64,000 bases of DNA from UMGS1908 sp045655005 (lineage in GTDB: Bacteria > Bacillota > Clostridia > Christensenellales > UBA1242), in NCBI GenBank assembly GCA_045655005.1, contig JAZOOJ010000007.1:124001-188000 (forward strand), read 5' to 3'. Shown here in pieces: positions 43,660-52,794 of the stretch. The notes under the pieces are model-generated. The model was not told the DNA's origin, did not search any database, and worked only from the letters and a program-made list of their open reading frames with translations. The position numbers and the translations under genes are program-made. The first letter of the stretch is position 1. Each line of letters begins with the position of its first letter.

Positions 43660-45130
43660 AAATATCCCTCCTGTTGCTTTCAATTAAAATGTCAATACCT
43701 AAACTTGCAAGATATGAAAAGTATGCTTGTTCCAAGTCATTCTCCTTAACCTTTGAAGAAAAACTAAACACCATTTTATCAGCAAATGAAATTACACCCG
43801 CAGTTTTTGCGTTATATTTAGGTCTGCCTAAATCTACCGAATATTTTTCTATTCTTTCTGCAAATTCATCTGGAACAACAACTCTTCCTAGATTTGAAAT
43901 ATTTATCGTTTGATAGGTTTCTCCCCACGCCTTAAAAAATAATTTAATAAACAGATTCTTTAAAAACAAAGGCACTATTTTAATAAAAAAGTTCCTTTGC
44001 ATTGCCACATTGCTATTTATAAATGCGGTTAAATAATTTTCATCAATTCGTTTTAACTCTTTTTTTACAATCTCAATTATTTCAGGCAAAACATATTCAC
44101 CTTGCTTTACCGGAACCTCAACATTTATATATCCTGAAAAATTTCGCAAAGTTTCAGTTTCGAAGAATTGCCTTAAATCAATTGGTACGGATATTTTAAT
44201 TGGTCTTTTATGCTTTTTATTTTTCTTCCAAATACAATACGCCAAACTTGAAACTAAAAATTCAGTCAATGAACAATTGTAATGTTTTGCGACTTCTTTG
44301 ACTTGACTTACACTCATTGTTCCCATTGTTGTGTTTACAACACCAAAGTCTTCAACCGTTCCCTTTATATGAAAAGCTTTTCTCTCTCCGTGTGCAGATT
44401 TTATACCCTTATTGCTGTAAATAGCAAAAGCATCTTCACACTCTTCTTTTCGTGGCTTATCTAAGGTAGATAAACAACCTGTTTCCGAATTTATTTCAAC
44501 ACCAGATAAAATAAAATACCTTCTAAGTAACGAGTTGAAAAATTTCAATGAACCCCTGCCATCAGCAATTCCATGAAAGCACTCAATTGACACTCTGTTG
44601 TTAAAGTATAACACCCTAACGATGTGGTCTTTTGAACTAAAGATATCAAAATTATGGCAAGGGAATTTGCTTTCTTTCTTTACTTTTGGGCAAGTCGATT
44701 TCTCTTCAAAATAATTCCAAAAAATTCCTTGCTTCAATCCGACATTAAATGTTGGAAATCTTGGCATTGTATCTTCAACTGCCTGTTGCAATATCTCAGC
44801 GTTAACAGACTCTGTTAAAATAGCTGAAATTCTGTAAACAAAAGTCCAATTTTCATCTTTTATTGATGGATAAATAATTGCAGCGTTATCCAGTTTAAAC
44901 CACTCCGCATGCAAACTTTTTCTAACTTTTGCTTTAAATCGTTCTTGTTTTAATTCTTTAGCATTTACTCTTTTAGTCTTCTTCTCTTGCTTTTTATCTG
45001 CTTTTCTTTTTAATTTTGCAAGCTTTTTATTTTCTTGCTTTTCAAGTTTAGCCATTGCCTTTTGCTCTTTCAATGACTTCTTATATAAATCTTTTTCAAT
45101 TTTTTCTTTACTAGTTTTATTTTTTGCCAT
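43652..45130 (-). CDS. Condensation-type acyltransferase with Lys-rich N-terminal extension
   Basis: 492 residues. After a Lys/Glu-rich, probably coiled-coil head (about 1-67) comes a chloramphenicol-acetyltransferase-like fold. VSIECFHGIADGRGSLKFF carries the HxxxDG catalytic motif, and LRNFSGYINVEVPV and TINISNLGRVVVP resemble the tunnel and DFGWG-region strands of alcohol acetyltransferases/condensation domains. Substrate unknown. First gene of a unit running into rnr and smpB. Confidence 0.8.
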   Translation of the reverse strand: MAKNKTSKEKIEKDLYKKSLKEQKAMAKLEKQENKKLAKLKRKADKKQEKKTKRVNAKELKQERFKAKVRKSLHAEWFKLDNAAIIYPSIKDENWTFVYRISAILTESVNAEILQQAVEDTMPRFPTFNVGLKQGIFWNYFEEKSTCPKVKKESKFPCHNFDIFSSKDHIVRVLYFNNRVSIECFHGIADGRGSLKFFNSLLRRYFILSGVEINSETGCLSTLDKPRKEECEDAFAIYSNKGIKSAHGERKAFHIKGTVEDFGVVNTTMGTMSVSQVKEVAKHYNCSLTEFLVSSLAYCIWKKNKKHKRPIKISVPIDLRQFFETETLRNFSGYINVEVPVKQGEYVLPEIIEIVKKELKRIDENYLTAFINSNVAMQRNFFIKIVPLFLKNLFIKLFFKAWGETYQTINISNLGRVVVPDEFAERIEKYSVDLGRPKYNAKTAGVISFADKMVFSFSSKVKENDLEQAYFSYLASLGIDILIESNRRDIYA

Positions 45131-45284
45131 ACTTAACCTATTTTAAAAGTATTAACTATCTTCAAAATTATTATATCACAAACAAATGCATTGGATAAAC
45201 TTAATTTAATAACTTTTTACCTTAATTTTAAATTTCACAATTAAATAATAACATAAATAAGCAATTTTTGATAGAAAAATATCG

Positions 45285-45319
45285 AAAAGAGATGTTGAAT
45301 AATTTTCAATATCTCTTTT
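45285..45319 (-). terminator. Terminator of the repeat-protein cluster
   Basis: AAAAGAGATATTGAA/TTCAACATCTCTTTT stem (one mismatch), T tail on the minus strand, 16 bases after the last gene. Confidence 0.75.
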
Positions 45320-45334
45320 TAAAACCTTTGTTTA

Positions 45335-45619
45335 TTATATTAAAAACGGATTATCTTTCAATACTTCTTCTATATCTCCGTCAAATTCTTCAAGTATTGA
45401 TATTAAATCATTTGGGTCATACATCATAAATCCCGGATTGACATAAATCAACGAACTGATATCTTCAATTGGATACCCTGCATCCACAATAATTTTTATA
45501 CAAGCACCGGCTTTACCCCAATCCACAATATCTAATCCTGGACATAAATCAATCAAAGCTTCAATTTCATCATCTGCAATTGTTAATTTGTTTAACAAAA
45601 CTTTTAATTCTTTATCCAC
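45335..45619 (-). CDS. Short helical-repeat protein related to the neighbouring mTERF-like genes
   Basis: 94 residues, acidic and all-helical. It shows two or three short repeats of the form D-D-E-I-E-A-L-I-D-L-C-P-G-L and I-S-S-L-I-Y-V-N-P-G-F, ending EEVLKDNPFLI. The N-P/C-P followed by hydrophobic residues echoes the repeat ends of the two larger genes upstream (NPxLL-type). 19 bases after the preceding gene, with AAGGAG. Function unknown. Confidence 0.65.
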   Translation of the reverse strand: MDKELKVLLNKLTIADDEIEALIDLCPGLDIVDWGKAGACIKIIVDAGYPIEDISSLIYVNPGFMMYDPNDLISILEEFDGDIEEVLKDNPFLI

Positions 45620-45638
45620 AACTTATCTCCTTAAATTA

Positions 45639-46628
45639 CTAAAATGCACCAAGCGTTAGTTTACGCTCTTCTTCTGTTAGTATTAAGTTTTCACCCGTAC
45701 GTTTAGCATAGTCATTTTCAAGTTGTGTGATCGCTTCCGATGTTAATGGATATTTTTTAGAGTCGAAAACCCCGTACTTCTTTGCAAAATCATTTTTTGA
45801 TGTAATAACTTTGCTAAGCGTAGCCTTAAATCCTCGTTCTTTTAAATAGCATCTTCGTGCAAATGTTAATTGCTCACTTATCATTAAATGACGTGACAAA
45901 AACAAATCATCATACAAATCGGATAAAATTATATATCTTAACTTAACCCTTTGAGCAGGAAAAGTTAATAAAATTGGATTTTCTATTATTTTTTCTTTTG
46001 GGATAAAACTTAATAAAACTTTTACTTTTGTCTTTACTGACTTTTGCTCAATACTTTTTGTGTCAAGTCCCAACAGCACCGGTGCAATCTTTATCATATT
46101 TATTGCTTCGCCTTCGGAGATTTTCAATATATGTTGATAATCCTTTAATTTCGCTTGAATTGAAGTATCACCTTCACCCGAAATGTCATAACCTAGTGTC
46201 GCTGGAAATATTTTTAATATATTGACGACTTCTTCTTCGGTTGCTTTTAATATCCCTTTATAAGCACTTATCTTTCCTTTAACCGAAGTATCACTTTCGC
46301 TAACTGTATCACAATTTAACATTGGAGGATATGACTTTCCCATTTTTACAACAACCTCAGGTGTTGTCTTTAATATGTTTTCAAAATCTTTTAACTTTTT
46401 CCTAACCGATGTGTCGCTTTCACTACCTTCTTGTGTATCAAGGTCAAACATAACAGGATTTCTCTTTATCATTCTTAAAATCTCTTTTTGAGTTACAGAA
46501 AAAATTTGAGAATAATCTTTTATTTTTCTTTCCATCAATTTGACATCTCTAATCTTAATCCTATCATAAATATGCTCTGCATCTGCGATACCAAAACCCA
46601 AGTTTAATAAATATTCTTTTGCTGTCAT
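45639..46628 (-). CDS. mTERF-like helical-repeat protein, copy 2
   Basis: 329 residues. Four repeats of about 41 residues run from about 25 to 195. Each has the pattern (D/E)TSVxxKLxxYxxILKxTxxEVVxMIKxxPxLLGxDT, and a fifth diverged repeat (IPKEKIIENPILLTFPAQRVK) follows. Paired helices ending in a proline plus leucines are the layout of mTERF motifs, though the repeats are longer than the usual 32 or so residues. The C-terminal ~110 residues are a separate domain (SDLYDDLFLSRHLM ...). Paralogue of the gene upstream. Function unknown; nucleic-acid binding is an inference. Confidence 0.7.
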   Translation of the reverse strand: MTAKEYLLNLGFGIADAEHIYDRIKIRDVKLMERKIKDYSQIFSVTQKEILRMIKRNPVMFDLDTQEGSESDTSVRKKLKDFENILKTTPEVVVKMGKSYPPMLNCDTVSESDTSVKGKISAYKGILKATEEEVVNILKIFPATLGYDISGEGDTSIQAKLKDYQHILKISEGEAINMIKIAPVLLGLDTKSIEQKSVKTKVKVLLSFIPKEKIIENPILLTFPAQRVKLRYIILSDLYDDLFLSRHLMISEQLTFARRCYLKERGFKATLSKVITSKNDFAKKYGVFDSKKYPLTSEAITQLENDYAKRTGENLILTEEERKLTLGAF

Positions 46629-46637
46629 ATTTTCTCC

Positions 46638-47642
46638 TTAATTCAAATCATTTTCTCCAAGGGTCGCTTGTTTTTCTTCATCGGTCAGACACAATTCTAC
46701 TCCCTCTCTTTCAAAATATTTTGCTTCAAGGTTATTAATTACTTCTTCGGTTATAGGATATTGCGATATGTCTATTTCTCCAACAAATTTTTCAAAATCA
46801 CTTTTTGAGCAACAAATCCTACGCAAAGTTAACTTTTTACCCTTTTCTTTCAAATAGCATCGTCTTGCATACGACACCTGTTCACTTTGCATTAAATAAC
46901 GATATGGAAATTCATCATTCCACAAATCTGATAAAATTAAATATCTTAACTTCACCCTTTGCGCTGGGGCATTTAATATTGTAGGATTTTCAACAATTGT
47001 TTCAACTGGAATAAACTTTGTTAAAATACCGATCTTTGTCTTTACTGATGTTTGCGTATCTCCTTTTGTGTCAAGCCCTAATATTGATGGATTACGCAAA
47101 ATCATTTGCACAATATCATTTTTGCATCTTCCTAATATTTTACAATATGAATTAACCTTTCCTTTAACAGCAGGTTCTGCTTCTCCCACAGTGTCATAAC
47201 TCAATAATGCTGGTGCAATTCCAATTATTTTTATTGCATCCTCATGCGAAATTCCCAATATTTTTTCGTAATCTCTTATTTTGCCCTTTACAGAAGTTCC
47301 ATCTTCTGCAATAGTATCTAAACATAAAAGTGATGGATGTGTTCTTACCTTTTGACATGCAACGTCCAATGGCAAATGTAATATTTCACAATAATGTGCT
47401 ATTTTATTTTTTGCTGATGTTGCACTATCGTCATTTACTGCACAGCTTAAAACTTGAGGTATAAGTCTTGCCATTCTTAAAATTTCCGATCTCGTTGCCT
47501 TCAATAATCTTTGATATTCTTCAATCTTATTATTAAAATATGCAATTCCATCTTCATCATCGCTCAGTCTACACTTTTCAATAATTATTTCGATTTTTTT
47601 ATCTGCAAACTTTAATTTACTTAAATACTCTCTTAATGTCAT
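46638..47642 (-). CDS. mTERF-like helical-repeat protein, copy 1
   Basis: 334 residues from the second ATG (MTLREYLSKLKF), matching the MTAKEYL start of its paralogue; GGGGG lies upstream. Repeats: KIEEYQRLLKATRSEILRM, KIAHYCEILHLPLDVACQKV, KIRDYEKILGISHEDAIKII and KVNSYCKILGRCKNDIVQMI, each ending in P-x-L-L-x-x-D-T or similar. A C-terminal domain with QRVKLRYLILSDLWNDEF is almost identical to that of copy 2. A tandem duplication followed by divergence. Its promoter is at 47678-47706. Confidence 0.7.
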   Translation of the reverse strand: MTLREYLSKLKFADKKIEIIIEKCRLSDDEDGIAYFNNKIEEYQRLLKATRSEILRMARLIPQVLSCAVNDDSATSAKNKIAHYCEILHLPLDVACQKVRTHPSLLCLDTIAEDGTSVKGKIRDYEKILGISHEDAIKIIGIAPALLSYDTVGEAEPAVKGKVNSYCKILGRCKNDIVQMILRNPSILGLDTKGDTQTSVKTKIGILTKFIPVETIVENPTILNAPAQRVKLRYLILSDLWNDEFPYRYLMQSEQVSYARRCYLKEKGKKLTLRRICCSKSDFEKFVGEIDISQYPITEEVINNLEAKYFEREGVELCLTDEEKQATLGENDLN

Positions 47643-47677
47643 ACACATCCCCCATCTGTAACGAACTCTATATATTG

Positions 47678-47706
47678 ATTATAACACACAAATATAAATT
47701 TGTCTT
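47678..47706 (-). promoter_or_regulatory. Promoter of the mTERF-like cluster
   Basis: AAGACA, 17 bases, TATAAT on the minus strand. Confidence 0.55.
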
Positions 47707-47724
47707 TACTTTTTATAAAATTAA

Positions 47725-47754
47725 AAGCACCCTAATAAAATTATTAGAATGCTT
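47725..47754 (-). terminator. Terminator of nrdDG
   Basis: AAGCATTCTAAT/ATTAGGGTGCTT: twelve pairs allowing two G-U, then TTTAATTTTA on the minus strand. Confidence 0.75.
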
Positions 47755-47767
47755 ATTGTTTATTTTT

Positions 47768-48295
47768 TTAATTATTTAATGGTGACAAGACAAGATTCCC
47801 ATTTGTTCGTGTCTGGTCAAGGTCAATTATTCGCTGATTTGATGAACCTCTGAAATTAAGGCGAAGGTTCTTAAGTTCTTCAACGAACCTTCCATCAACC
47901 AAAATGTCAATATAACTTAACATTTCATCTGTAACTTCGCACCTTGCACGACTTTCGCCTTTCAACTCTTTATCATAAATAAAGCCGGTATAACACCAAA
48001 TTGGTTTGTTTGGAAACTCTTCTTTTACTCTTTTTAAAAATTTCACCAAACCTCTTTGGTTTTCAACTTCAAAAGGCTCTCCGCCAAGAAGCGTAAGTCC
48101 GTGAACATAATCTGGTCTTAGAGCTTCAATCAATTCATCTTCTACTTCTTTTGTAAATGGCTTGCCGTAGTCAAAACTCCACGCACATTGATTAAAACAA
48201 TTTTTACAATAATGGCGACAACCTGACACAAACAACGAAACTCGAACCCCTACACCATTTGCAATATCTCTTTTTTTAATCTCTGCGTAGTTCAT
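47768..48295 (-). CDS. nrdG: Anaerobic ribonucleotide reductase activating enzyme
   Basis: 175 residues from ATG 48295 (MNYAEIKKRDIANGVGVRVS), with GAGGGAG upstream; the longer frame would overlap nrdD by 76 bases. VSGCRHYCKNCFN carries the CX3CX2C radical-SAM cluster motif, and TLLGGEPF is the SAM-contacting GGEP. It installs the glycyl radical on NrdD. Confidence 0.95.
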   Translation of the reverse strand: MNYAEIKKRDIANGVGVRVSLFVSGCRHYCKNCFNQCAWSFDYGKPFTKEVEDELIEALRPDYVHGLTLLGGEPFEVENQRGLVKFLKRVKEEFPNKPIWCYTGFIYDKELKGESRARCEVTDEMLSYIDILVDGRFVEELKNLRLNFRGSSNQRIIDLDQTRTNGNLVLSPLNN

Positions 48296-48309
48296 TTCTC
48301 CCTCGACTT

Positions 48310-50487
48310 TTATAAATGTAATACTCTTTCTTTTATCTCTTGCGTTCTGCCTTGGTTCCAAAAGTTCGAGCCAATATATCCGCAAGTTCTTCTTGCCACG
48401 TTTAATTTGCTTTCATCACGGTTTTTACAATTTGGGCATTCCCAAATTAATTTACCGTTTTCTTCAACGATTTGTATTTCTCCGTCAAAGCCACATTCTT
48501 GACAGAAATCGCTTTTTGTATTAAGTTCTGCGTACATAATGTTATAATATATAAATTTAATAACGTCAAGTACTGCGGTAATATTATTTTGCATATTTGG
48601 AACTTCTACATATGAAATTGCTCCGCCTGGACTTAATGCTTGGAATTCACTTTCAAGTGCAAGTTTTGCAAAAGCGTCAATAGGTTCTGTTACGTGTACG
48701 TGATAACTATTTGTTATGTAATTCCTGTCAGTTACACCTTTAATTTTGCCAAAGCGTTTTTGTAAGCACCTTGAAAACTTATATGTGGTACTTTCAAGTG
48801 GAGTTCCATATAACGAGTAGTCAATATTTTCTGCTTCTTTCCACTTTTTAGTATACTCATTTAACTTCTTTAAAATCTCAATTCCAAGTTCTTTGCCCTC
48901 TTTATCTGTCAATTTCTTACCACATAAATAATAAACCGTTTCCCAAAGACCTGCATAGCCCAATGAAATTGTTGAATACCCACCATGTAAAAGTTTGTCT
49001 ATTGTTTCGCCAGATTTAAGCCTTGCCAACGCTCCGTGTTGCCAAAGGATTGGAGCAACATCTGAAACAGTACCAGAAAGTCTTTCGTGTCTGCATTGTA
49101 ATCCCTTGTGGCAAAGTTCAAGTCTTTCATCAAAAATTTGCCAGAATTTTTCCATATCACCGCCAGACGAAAGTGCCACGTCAACCAAGTTAATAGTTAC
49201 AACGCCTTGGTTAAATCTCCCATAGTATTTTGGATTGCCATTCTCATCGACATATGGAGTTAAGAATGACCTGCAACCCATACATGTATAACAATTACCA
49301 TTGCCATTCTTATCTACTTTTAGTTCAAACATCTTTTTCTCAGAAATATAATCTGGCACCATTCTTTTTGCCGTACATTTTGCTGCAAGTTCGGTTAAAT
49401 ACCAATAAGGGCTATCTTCATGTATATTTTGTTCTTCCAAAACATAAATCAACTTCGGAAAAGCTGGTGTTATATAAACACCCTTTTCATTTTTAACACC
49501 TTCCATTCTTTGCTTTAATGTTTCTTCAATCATCATAGCAAGGTCTTTTTTCTCTCTTTCATTCTTAGCTTCGCCAAGATACATAAACACAGTAATAAAT
49601 GGAGCTTGCCCATTTGTTGTCATTAAGGTAACTACTTGATATTGAATTGTTTGAATACCTTTATTGATTTCTTTTTTAACCTTGTCTTCAACAATTATGT
49701 CAATTTGCTCATCAGTTGCTGTAATACCCAATTTTTTGAACATTTCAATTGTTTCTTTTTTAAACTTCTTTCTTGAAACATCTACAAATGGCGCCAAATG
49801 AGTCAAACTGATAGATTGACCACCATATTGACTGCTGGCAACTTGAGCTATAATTTGTGTTGCTATGTTACAAGCCGTTGAAAATGAGTGTGGTTTTTCA
49901 ATCATAGTTCCACTGATGACTGTTCCATTTTGCAACATATCTTCAAGGTTTACAAGATCACAATTGTGCATTCGTTGTGCAAAATAATCGGTGTCATGGA
50001 AGTGTAAAATTCCTTCTTCATGAGCCTTAATTACATCTTCCGGCACCAAAAACCTTTTACAAAGGTCTTTACTTACTTCGCCAGCCATATAATCACGTTG
50101 TACACTGTTAACCGTTGGATTTTTATTTGAATTTTCTTGTTTAACTTCTTCATTATTGCATTCAATCAAAGACAAAATTTGTTGGTCGGTTGTATTAGAC
50201 TTTCTGACCAATGCTCTTGTATAACGATATGTAATATAATTACGAGCAACTTTATAGAAATCTGCTTTCATTAGATTATTTTCTACGATATCTTGAATTT
50301 CTTCTACGTGTGTTGCACGGTCAATAGACTTAATCTCAGACACAACCTCGTCAACAATTGCATCAATTTTTTCAAGTGGTACCCTTTCAGACTCGTTTTC
50401 AACCGAGGCGTTTGCTTTAATGATTGCCGTTTTGATTTTACCCTCGTCAAACTCAACCTCTTGACCACTTCTTTTAATAACTTTCAT
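48310..50487 (-). CDS. nrdD: Anaerobic (class III) ribonucleoside-triphosphate reductase
   Basis: 725 residues, makes dNTPs from NTPs without oxygen. N-terminal ATP cone (KVIKRSGQEVEFDEGKIKTAI ...), catalytic barrel with the family cysteines (e.g. CYTCMGCRSFL), a C-terminal zinc site (CQECGFDG ... CPNC) and the glycyl-radical loop RRTCGYIGSNFWNQGRTQE. Expression is probably controlled by NrdR through two boxes at 50573-50620. Followed after 14 bases by nrdG. Confidence 0.97.
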   Translation of the reverse strand: MKVIKRSGQEVEFDEGKIKTAIIKANASVENESERVPLEKIDAIVDEVVSEIKSIDRATHVEEIQDIVENNLMKADFYKVARNYITYRYTRALVRKSNTTDQQILSLIECNNEEVKQENSNKNPTVNSVQRDYMAGEVSKDLCKRFLVPEDVIKAHEEGILHFHDTDYFAQRMHNCDLVNLEDMLQNGTVISGTMIEKPHSFSTACNIATQIIAQVASSQYGGQSISLTHLAPFVDVSRKKFKKETIEMFKKLGITATDEQIDIIVEDKVKKEINKGIQTIQYQVVTLMTTNGQAPFITVFMYLGEAKNEREKKDLAMMIEETLKQRMEGVKNEKGVYITPAFPKLIYVLEEQNIHEDSPYWYLTELAAKCTAKRMVPDYISEKKMFELKVDKNGNGNCYTCMGCRSFLTPYVDENGNPKYYGRFNQGVVTINLVDVALSSGGDMEKFWQIFDERLELCHKGLQCRHERLSGTVSDVAPILWQHGALARLKSGETIDKLLHGGYSTISLGYAGLWETVYYLCGKKLTDKEGKELGIEILKKLNEYTKKWKEAENIDYSLYGTPLESTTYKFSRCLQKRFGKIKGVTDRNYITNSYHVHVTEPIDAFAKLALESEFQALSPGGAISYVEVPNMQNNITAVLDVIKFIYYNIMYAELNTKSDFCQECGFDGEIQIVEENGKLIWECPNCKNRDESKLNVARRTCGYIGSNFWNQGRTQEIKERVLHL

Positions 50488-50572
50488 AACTTTTCTCCTT
50501 AGTATTTTCTAAATTCTAGTGCAAAAGATATAAAAATTTTGCCCTTGCATTTTTGATTACAATAAGAGTCTA

Positions 50573-50620
50573 ACACAACATCTTGTGTTTTGTAAACACT
50601 TTCAACACAACATCTTGATT
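50573..50620. promoter_or_regulatory. Two NrdR boxes upstream of nrdDG
   Basis: ACACAACATCTTGTGT (50573-50588) and ACACAACATCTTGATT (50605-50620) match the NrdR-box pattern ACAcwAtATaTwGtgT and are exactly 32 bases apart, the phased tandem spacing typical of NrdR control. On the minus strand the proximal box lies between a TTTACA -35 and a TAGACT -10, so binding should block transcription. Confidence 0.8.
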
Positions 50621-50745
50621 TTTGGGCACTATGCACATAAATAAAAATTTTATAAAAATATTGTTTTTTTAGTTGCAATTTAAAAAAAATATACAACAGA
50701 AAAGACTGCGAAAGTATTTCCGCAGTCTTTGTTATAATAAAATAA

Positions 50746-51162
50746 TTATCTCTTACTGAATTGTGGAGCCTTTCTAGCCTTCTTAAGACCATATTTCTTA
50801 CGTTCTTTCATTCTTGGGTCTCTTGTTAAGAATCCTGCTTTCTTGATTTCTGGTTTTAACTTTTCATCATAAATAACCATAGCTCTTGAAAGACCATGAC
50901 GAATTGCACCAGCTTGACCTGTGCAACCACCACCATATACATTAGCATAAACATCGAACTTGCCTTCGGTTTCTGTCAATGTCAATGGTTGACGAACGAT
51001 TATTTTTAATGTGTCAAGGTCAAAATATTCATCTAATGACTTGCCATTGATAACAATTTTGCCACTGCCGTCTGGAATTAATCTAACTCTTGCAATAGAT
51101 TTTTTTCTTCTTCCAGTTCCCCAGATTTGATTTTTCTTGCTATTTGCTGTTTTCTTTGCCAT
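50746..51162 (-). CDS. rpsI: 30S ribosomal protein S9
   Basis: 138 residues. QIWGTGRRKKSIARVRLIPDGSGKIVINGK and GLSRAMVIYDEKLKPEIKKAGFLTRDPRMKERKKYG are standard S9. The C-terminal tail KARKAPQFSKR reaches the P-site tRNA. 15 bases after rplM, the normal pair. Confidence 0.98.
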   Translation of the reverse strand: MAKKTANSKKNQIWGTGRRKKSIARVRLIPDGSGKIVINGKSLDEYFDLDTLKIIVRQPLTLTETEGKFDVYANVYGGGCTGQAGAIRHGLSRAMVIYDEKLKPEIKKAGFLTRDPRMKERKKYGLKKARKAPQFSKR

Positions 51163-51177
51163 TTATTCCACCTCTCC

Positions 51178-51612
51178 TTACTTAACGATTTGCTTAACTT
51201 CTGGAAGTTGTGCTTGATGTTCGTGCTTGTCATCACGATAAACTTTTAATTTCTTTATCATTTTTCTGCCAAGACTGTTCTTTGGAAGCATTCCCTTAAC
51301 TGCTTCACGAACTGCGAAATCACTTTTGTCTTTCATTAACTTGTCATAACCGATTTCTTTAAGTCCGCCAACATATCCAGTATGATAACGATAGAACTTT
51401 TGTTCCATCTTCTTTCCTGTTAATACAACCTTATCTGTATTGATAACAATAACATAATCACCGCAATCAACGTTTGGAGTGAATTCAGGCTTGTTTTTTC
51501 CACGAAGGATTGAAGCGACTTGGCTTGCAAGACGACCAAGAGCAACCCCTTCAGCATCAACTATGTACCACTTTCTTTGTACTTCTTGTGGCTTTTGCAT
51601 TGTAGTTTTCAT
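51178..51612 (-). CDS. rplM: 50S ribosomal protein L13
   Basis: 144 residues. KWYIVDAEGVALGRLASQVASILRGKNK and HTGYVGGLKEIGYDKLMK are standard L13. AAAGGAAG precedes the ATG. First gene of rplM-rpsI, after a leader RNA and a consensus promoter. Confidence 0.98.
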   Translation of the reverse strand: MKTTMQKPQEVQRKWYIVDAEGVALGRLASQVASILRGKNKPEFTPNVDCGDYVIVINTDKVVLTGKKMEQKFYRYHTGYVGGLKEIGYDKLMKDKSDFAVREAVKGMLPKNSLGRKMIKKLKVYRDDKHEHQAQLPEVKQIVK

Positions 51613-51697
51613 AATAATTACTTCCTTTCTCTACTTTTAAACAAAACAAAAAAGCGAATTAACGCTTAAAAACCGTAAACGATTTTATTAACTTTGC
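51613..51697 (-). ncRNA. L13-type leader RNA
   Basis: The rplM leader carries GCAAAGTTAATAAAATCG and a small AAGCG-TTAATT-CGCTT hairpin followed by T6, a terminator-like element before the ribosome site, as expected for the Firmicutes L13 leader. Assigned by position and shape only. Confidence 0.55.
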
Positions 51698-51703
51698 TGT
51701 CAT

Positions 51704-51732
51704 ATTTTAATATATTTAACCAAATATGTCAA
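51704..51732 (-). promoter_or_regulatory. Promoter of rplM-rpsI
   Basis: TTGACA, 17 bases, TAAAAT on the minus strand. The 150 bases between it and truA hold no gene. Confidence 0.75.
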
Positions 51733-51889
51733 GAGTTTTCATAAAAAAAGTATTAAAATTTTGAGAAAAATATTTATATTTTCATATCAAACACTTTTTT
51801 CTTTCTAAATATAACACTAAGTGCGTTAATTATAGCATAGATTTTGTAAATTTCAATACAATTTTATCTTTTATATATTATATTTTTCA

Positions 51890-52627
51890 TTAGTATACCA
51901 CCGACTTCATATAAAGTCCGTGTGACTCAACAGTTTTTCCGGCAAGGCTTCGGTTTTTAGCTTCAATTATTAACTTCATATCCTCTGGCGACTTTCTTTT
52001 GCTTCCAATATCAATCAATGTTCCCATAATAATTCTTACCATATTATATAAAAAGCCATTTCCACTTATCTCAAACTCGTAAACCCCATCGCCTAGTTCG
52101 TTAATTTTCGCATCATAAATTGTCCTTACAAAATCGTCTTTACCCGACTTTCTTGCAACAAAACTTGTAAAATCGTATTCTCCTATTAAATATTTGCAAG
52201 CCGATTTCATTTCGCCAACATCGACATTGTCATTTACACGAAGTGCCCTATTTCTCATTGTTGCCCTTTCATATCTTGAAAGGTAGAATCTGTAGCCGTA
52301 AGTCTTTACTTTAACAGAAAACCTTGAATCAAAACTTTCATCAGTTTCATAAACTCTTTGAATTGAGATATCCTCAGGCAGATTACTATTCAATTTATCA
52401 TGCAACCAACCCAGTTTCAATTCCTTTTCAGTATCAAAATGCGCTACTTGCCCAAGCGAATGAACTCCAGAATCCGTCCTCCCACTTGCATAAATTTTTA
52501 TCTTTTCGTCAAGAATTAATGATAGTAAACCCTCCAACTCTCCTTGAACGGTCCTTTTTTCTGGTTGAACTTGGTATCCACTAAAATTCGTACCAATATA
52601 TTCAAAAACTAATACTATACGACGCAT
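51890..52627 (-). CDS. truA: tRNA pseudouridine(38-40) synthase TruA
   Basis: 245 residues. YIGTNFSGYQVQPEKRTVQGELE, the catalytic YASGRTDSGVHSLGQVAHF (Asp in GRTD) and GNGFLYNMVRIIMGTLIDIG are TruA hallmarks. It modifies the anticodon arm of several tRNAs. Divergent from pfor. Confidence 0.96.
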   Translation of the reverse strand: MRRIVLVFEYIGTNFSGYQVQPEKRTVQGELEGLLSLILDEKIKIYASGRTDSGVHSLGQVAHFDTEKELKLGWLHDKLNSNLPEDISIQRVYETDESFDSRFSVKVKTYGYRFYLSRYERATMRNRALRVNDNVDVGEMKSACKYLIGEYDFTSFVARKSGKDDFVRTIYDAKINELGDGVYEFEISGNGFLYNMVRIIMGTLIDIGSKRKSPEDMKLIIEAKNRSLAGKTVESHGLYMKSVVY

Positions 52628-52723
52628 AATCTCACTAAACCCTTATAATTCCATATATTATGTCAGACAAAGTATATTAAAATAAATATTATTTTGTATT
52701 TTTTAAAAGTATACCCTATTGTT

Positions 52724-52752
52724 TTGACATCATTTTTCTATTAGATTATAAT
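52724..52752 (+). promoter_or_regulatory. Perfect consensus promoter of pfor
   Basis: TTGACA, 17 bases, TATAAT, about 40 bases before the start codon. Confidence 0.8.
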
Positions 52753-52794
52753 ATATTAGAAAGAAAATTTCAATAATTTACAGAGGTGTTTTTT

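Noticed and set aside
46028..47600. CRISPR or DNA repeat array
   Set aside because: The repeated DNA here encodes protein repeats with variable sequence and no constant spacer pattern.
50499..50792. Minus-strand 97-codon frame between nrdD and rpsI
   Set aside because: It overlaps the rpsI 3' end and covers the NrdR boxes; no ribosome site and no family resemblance.
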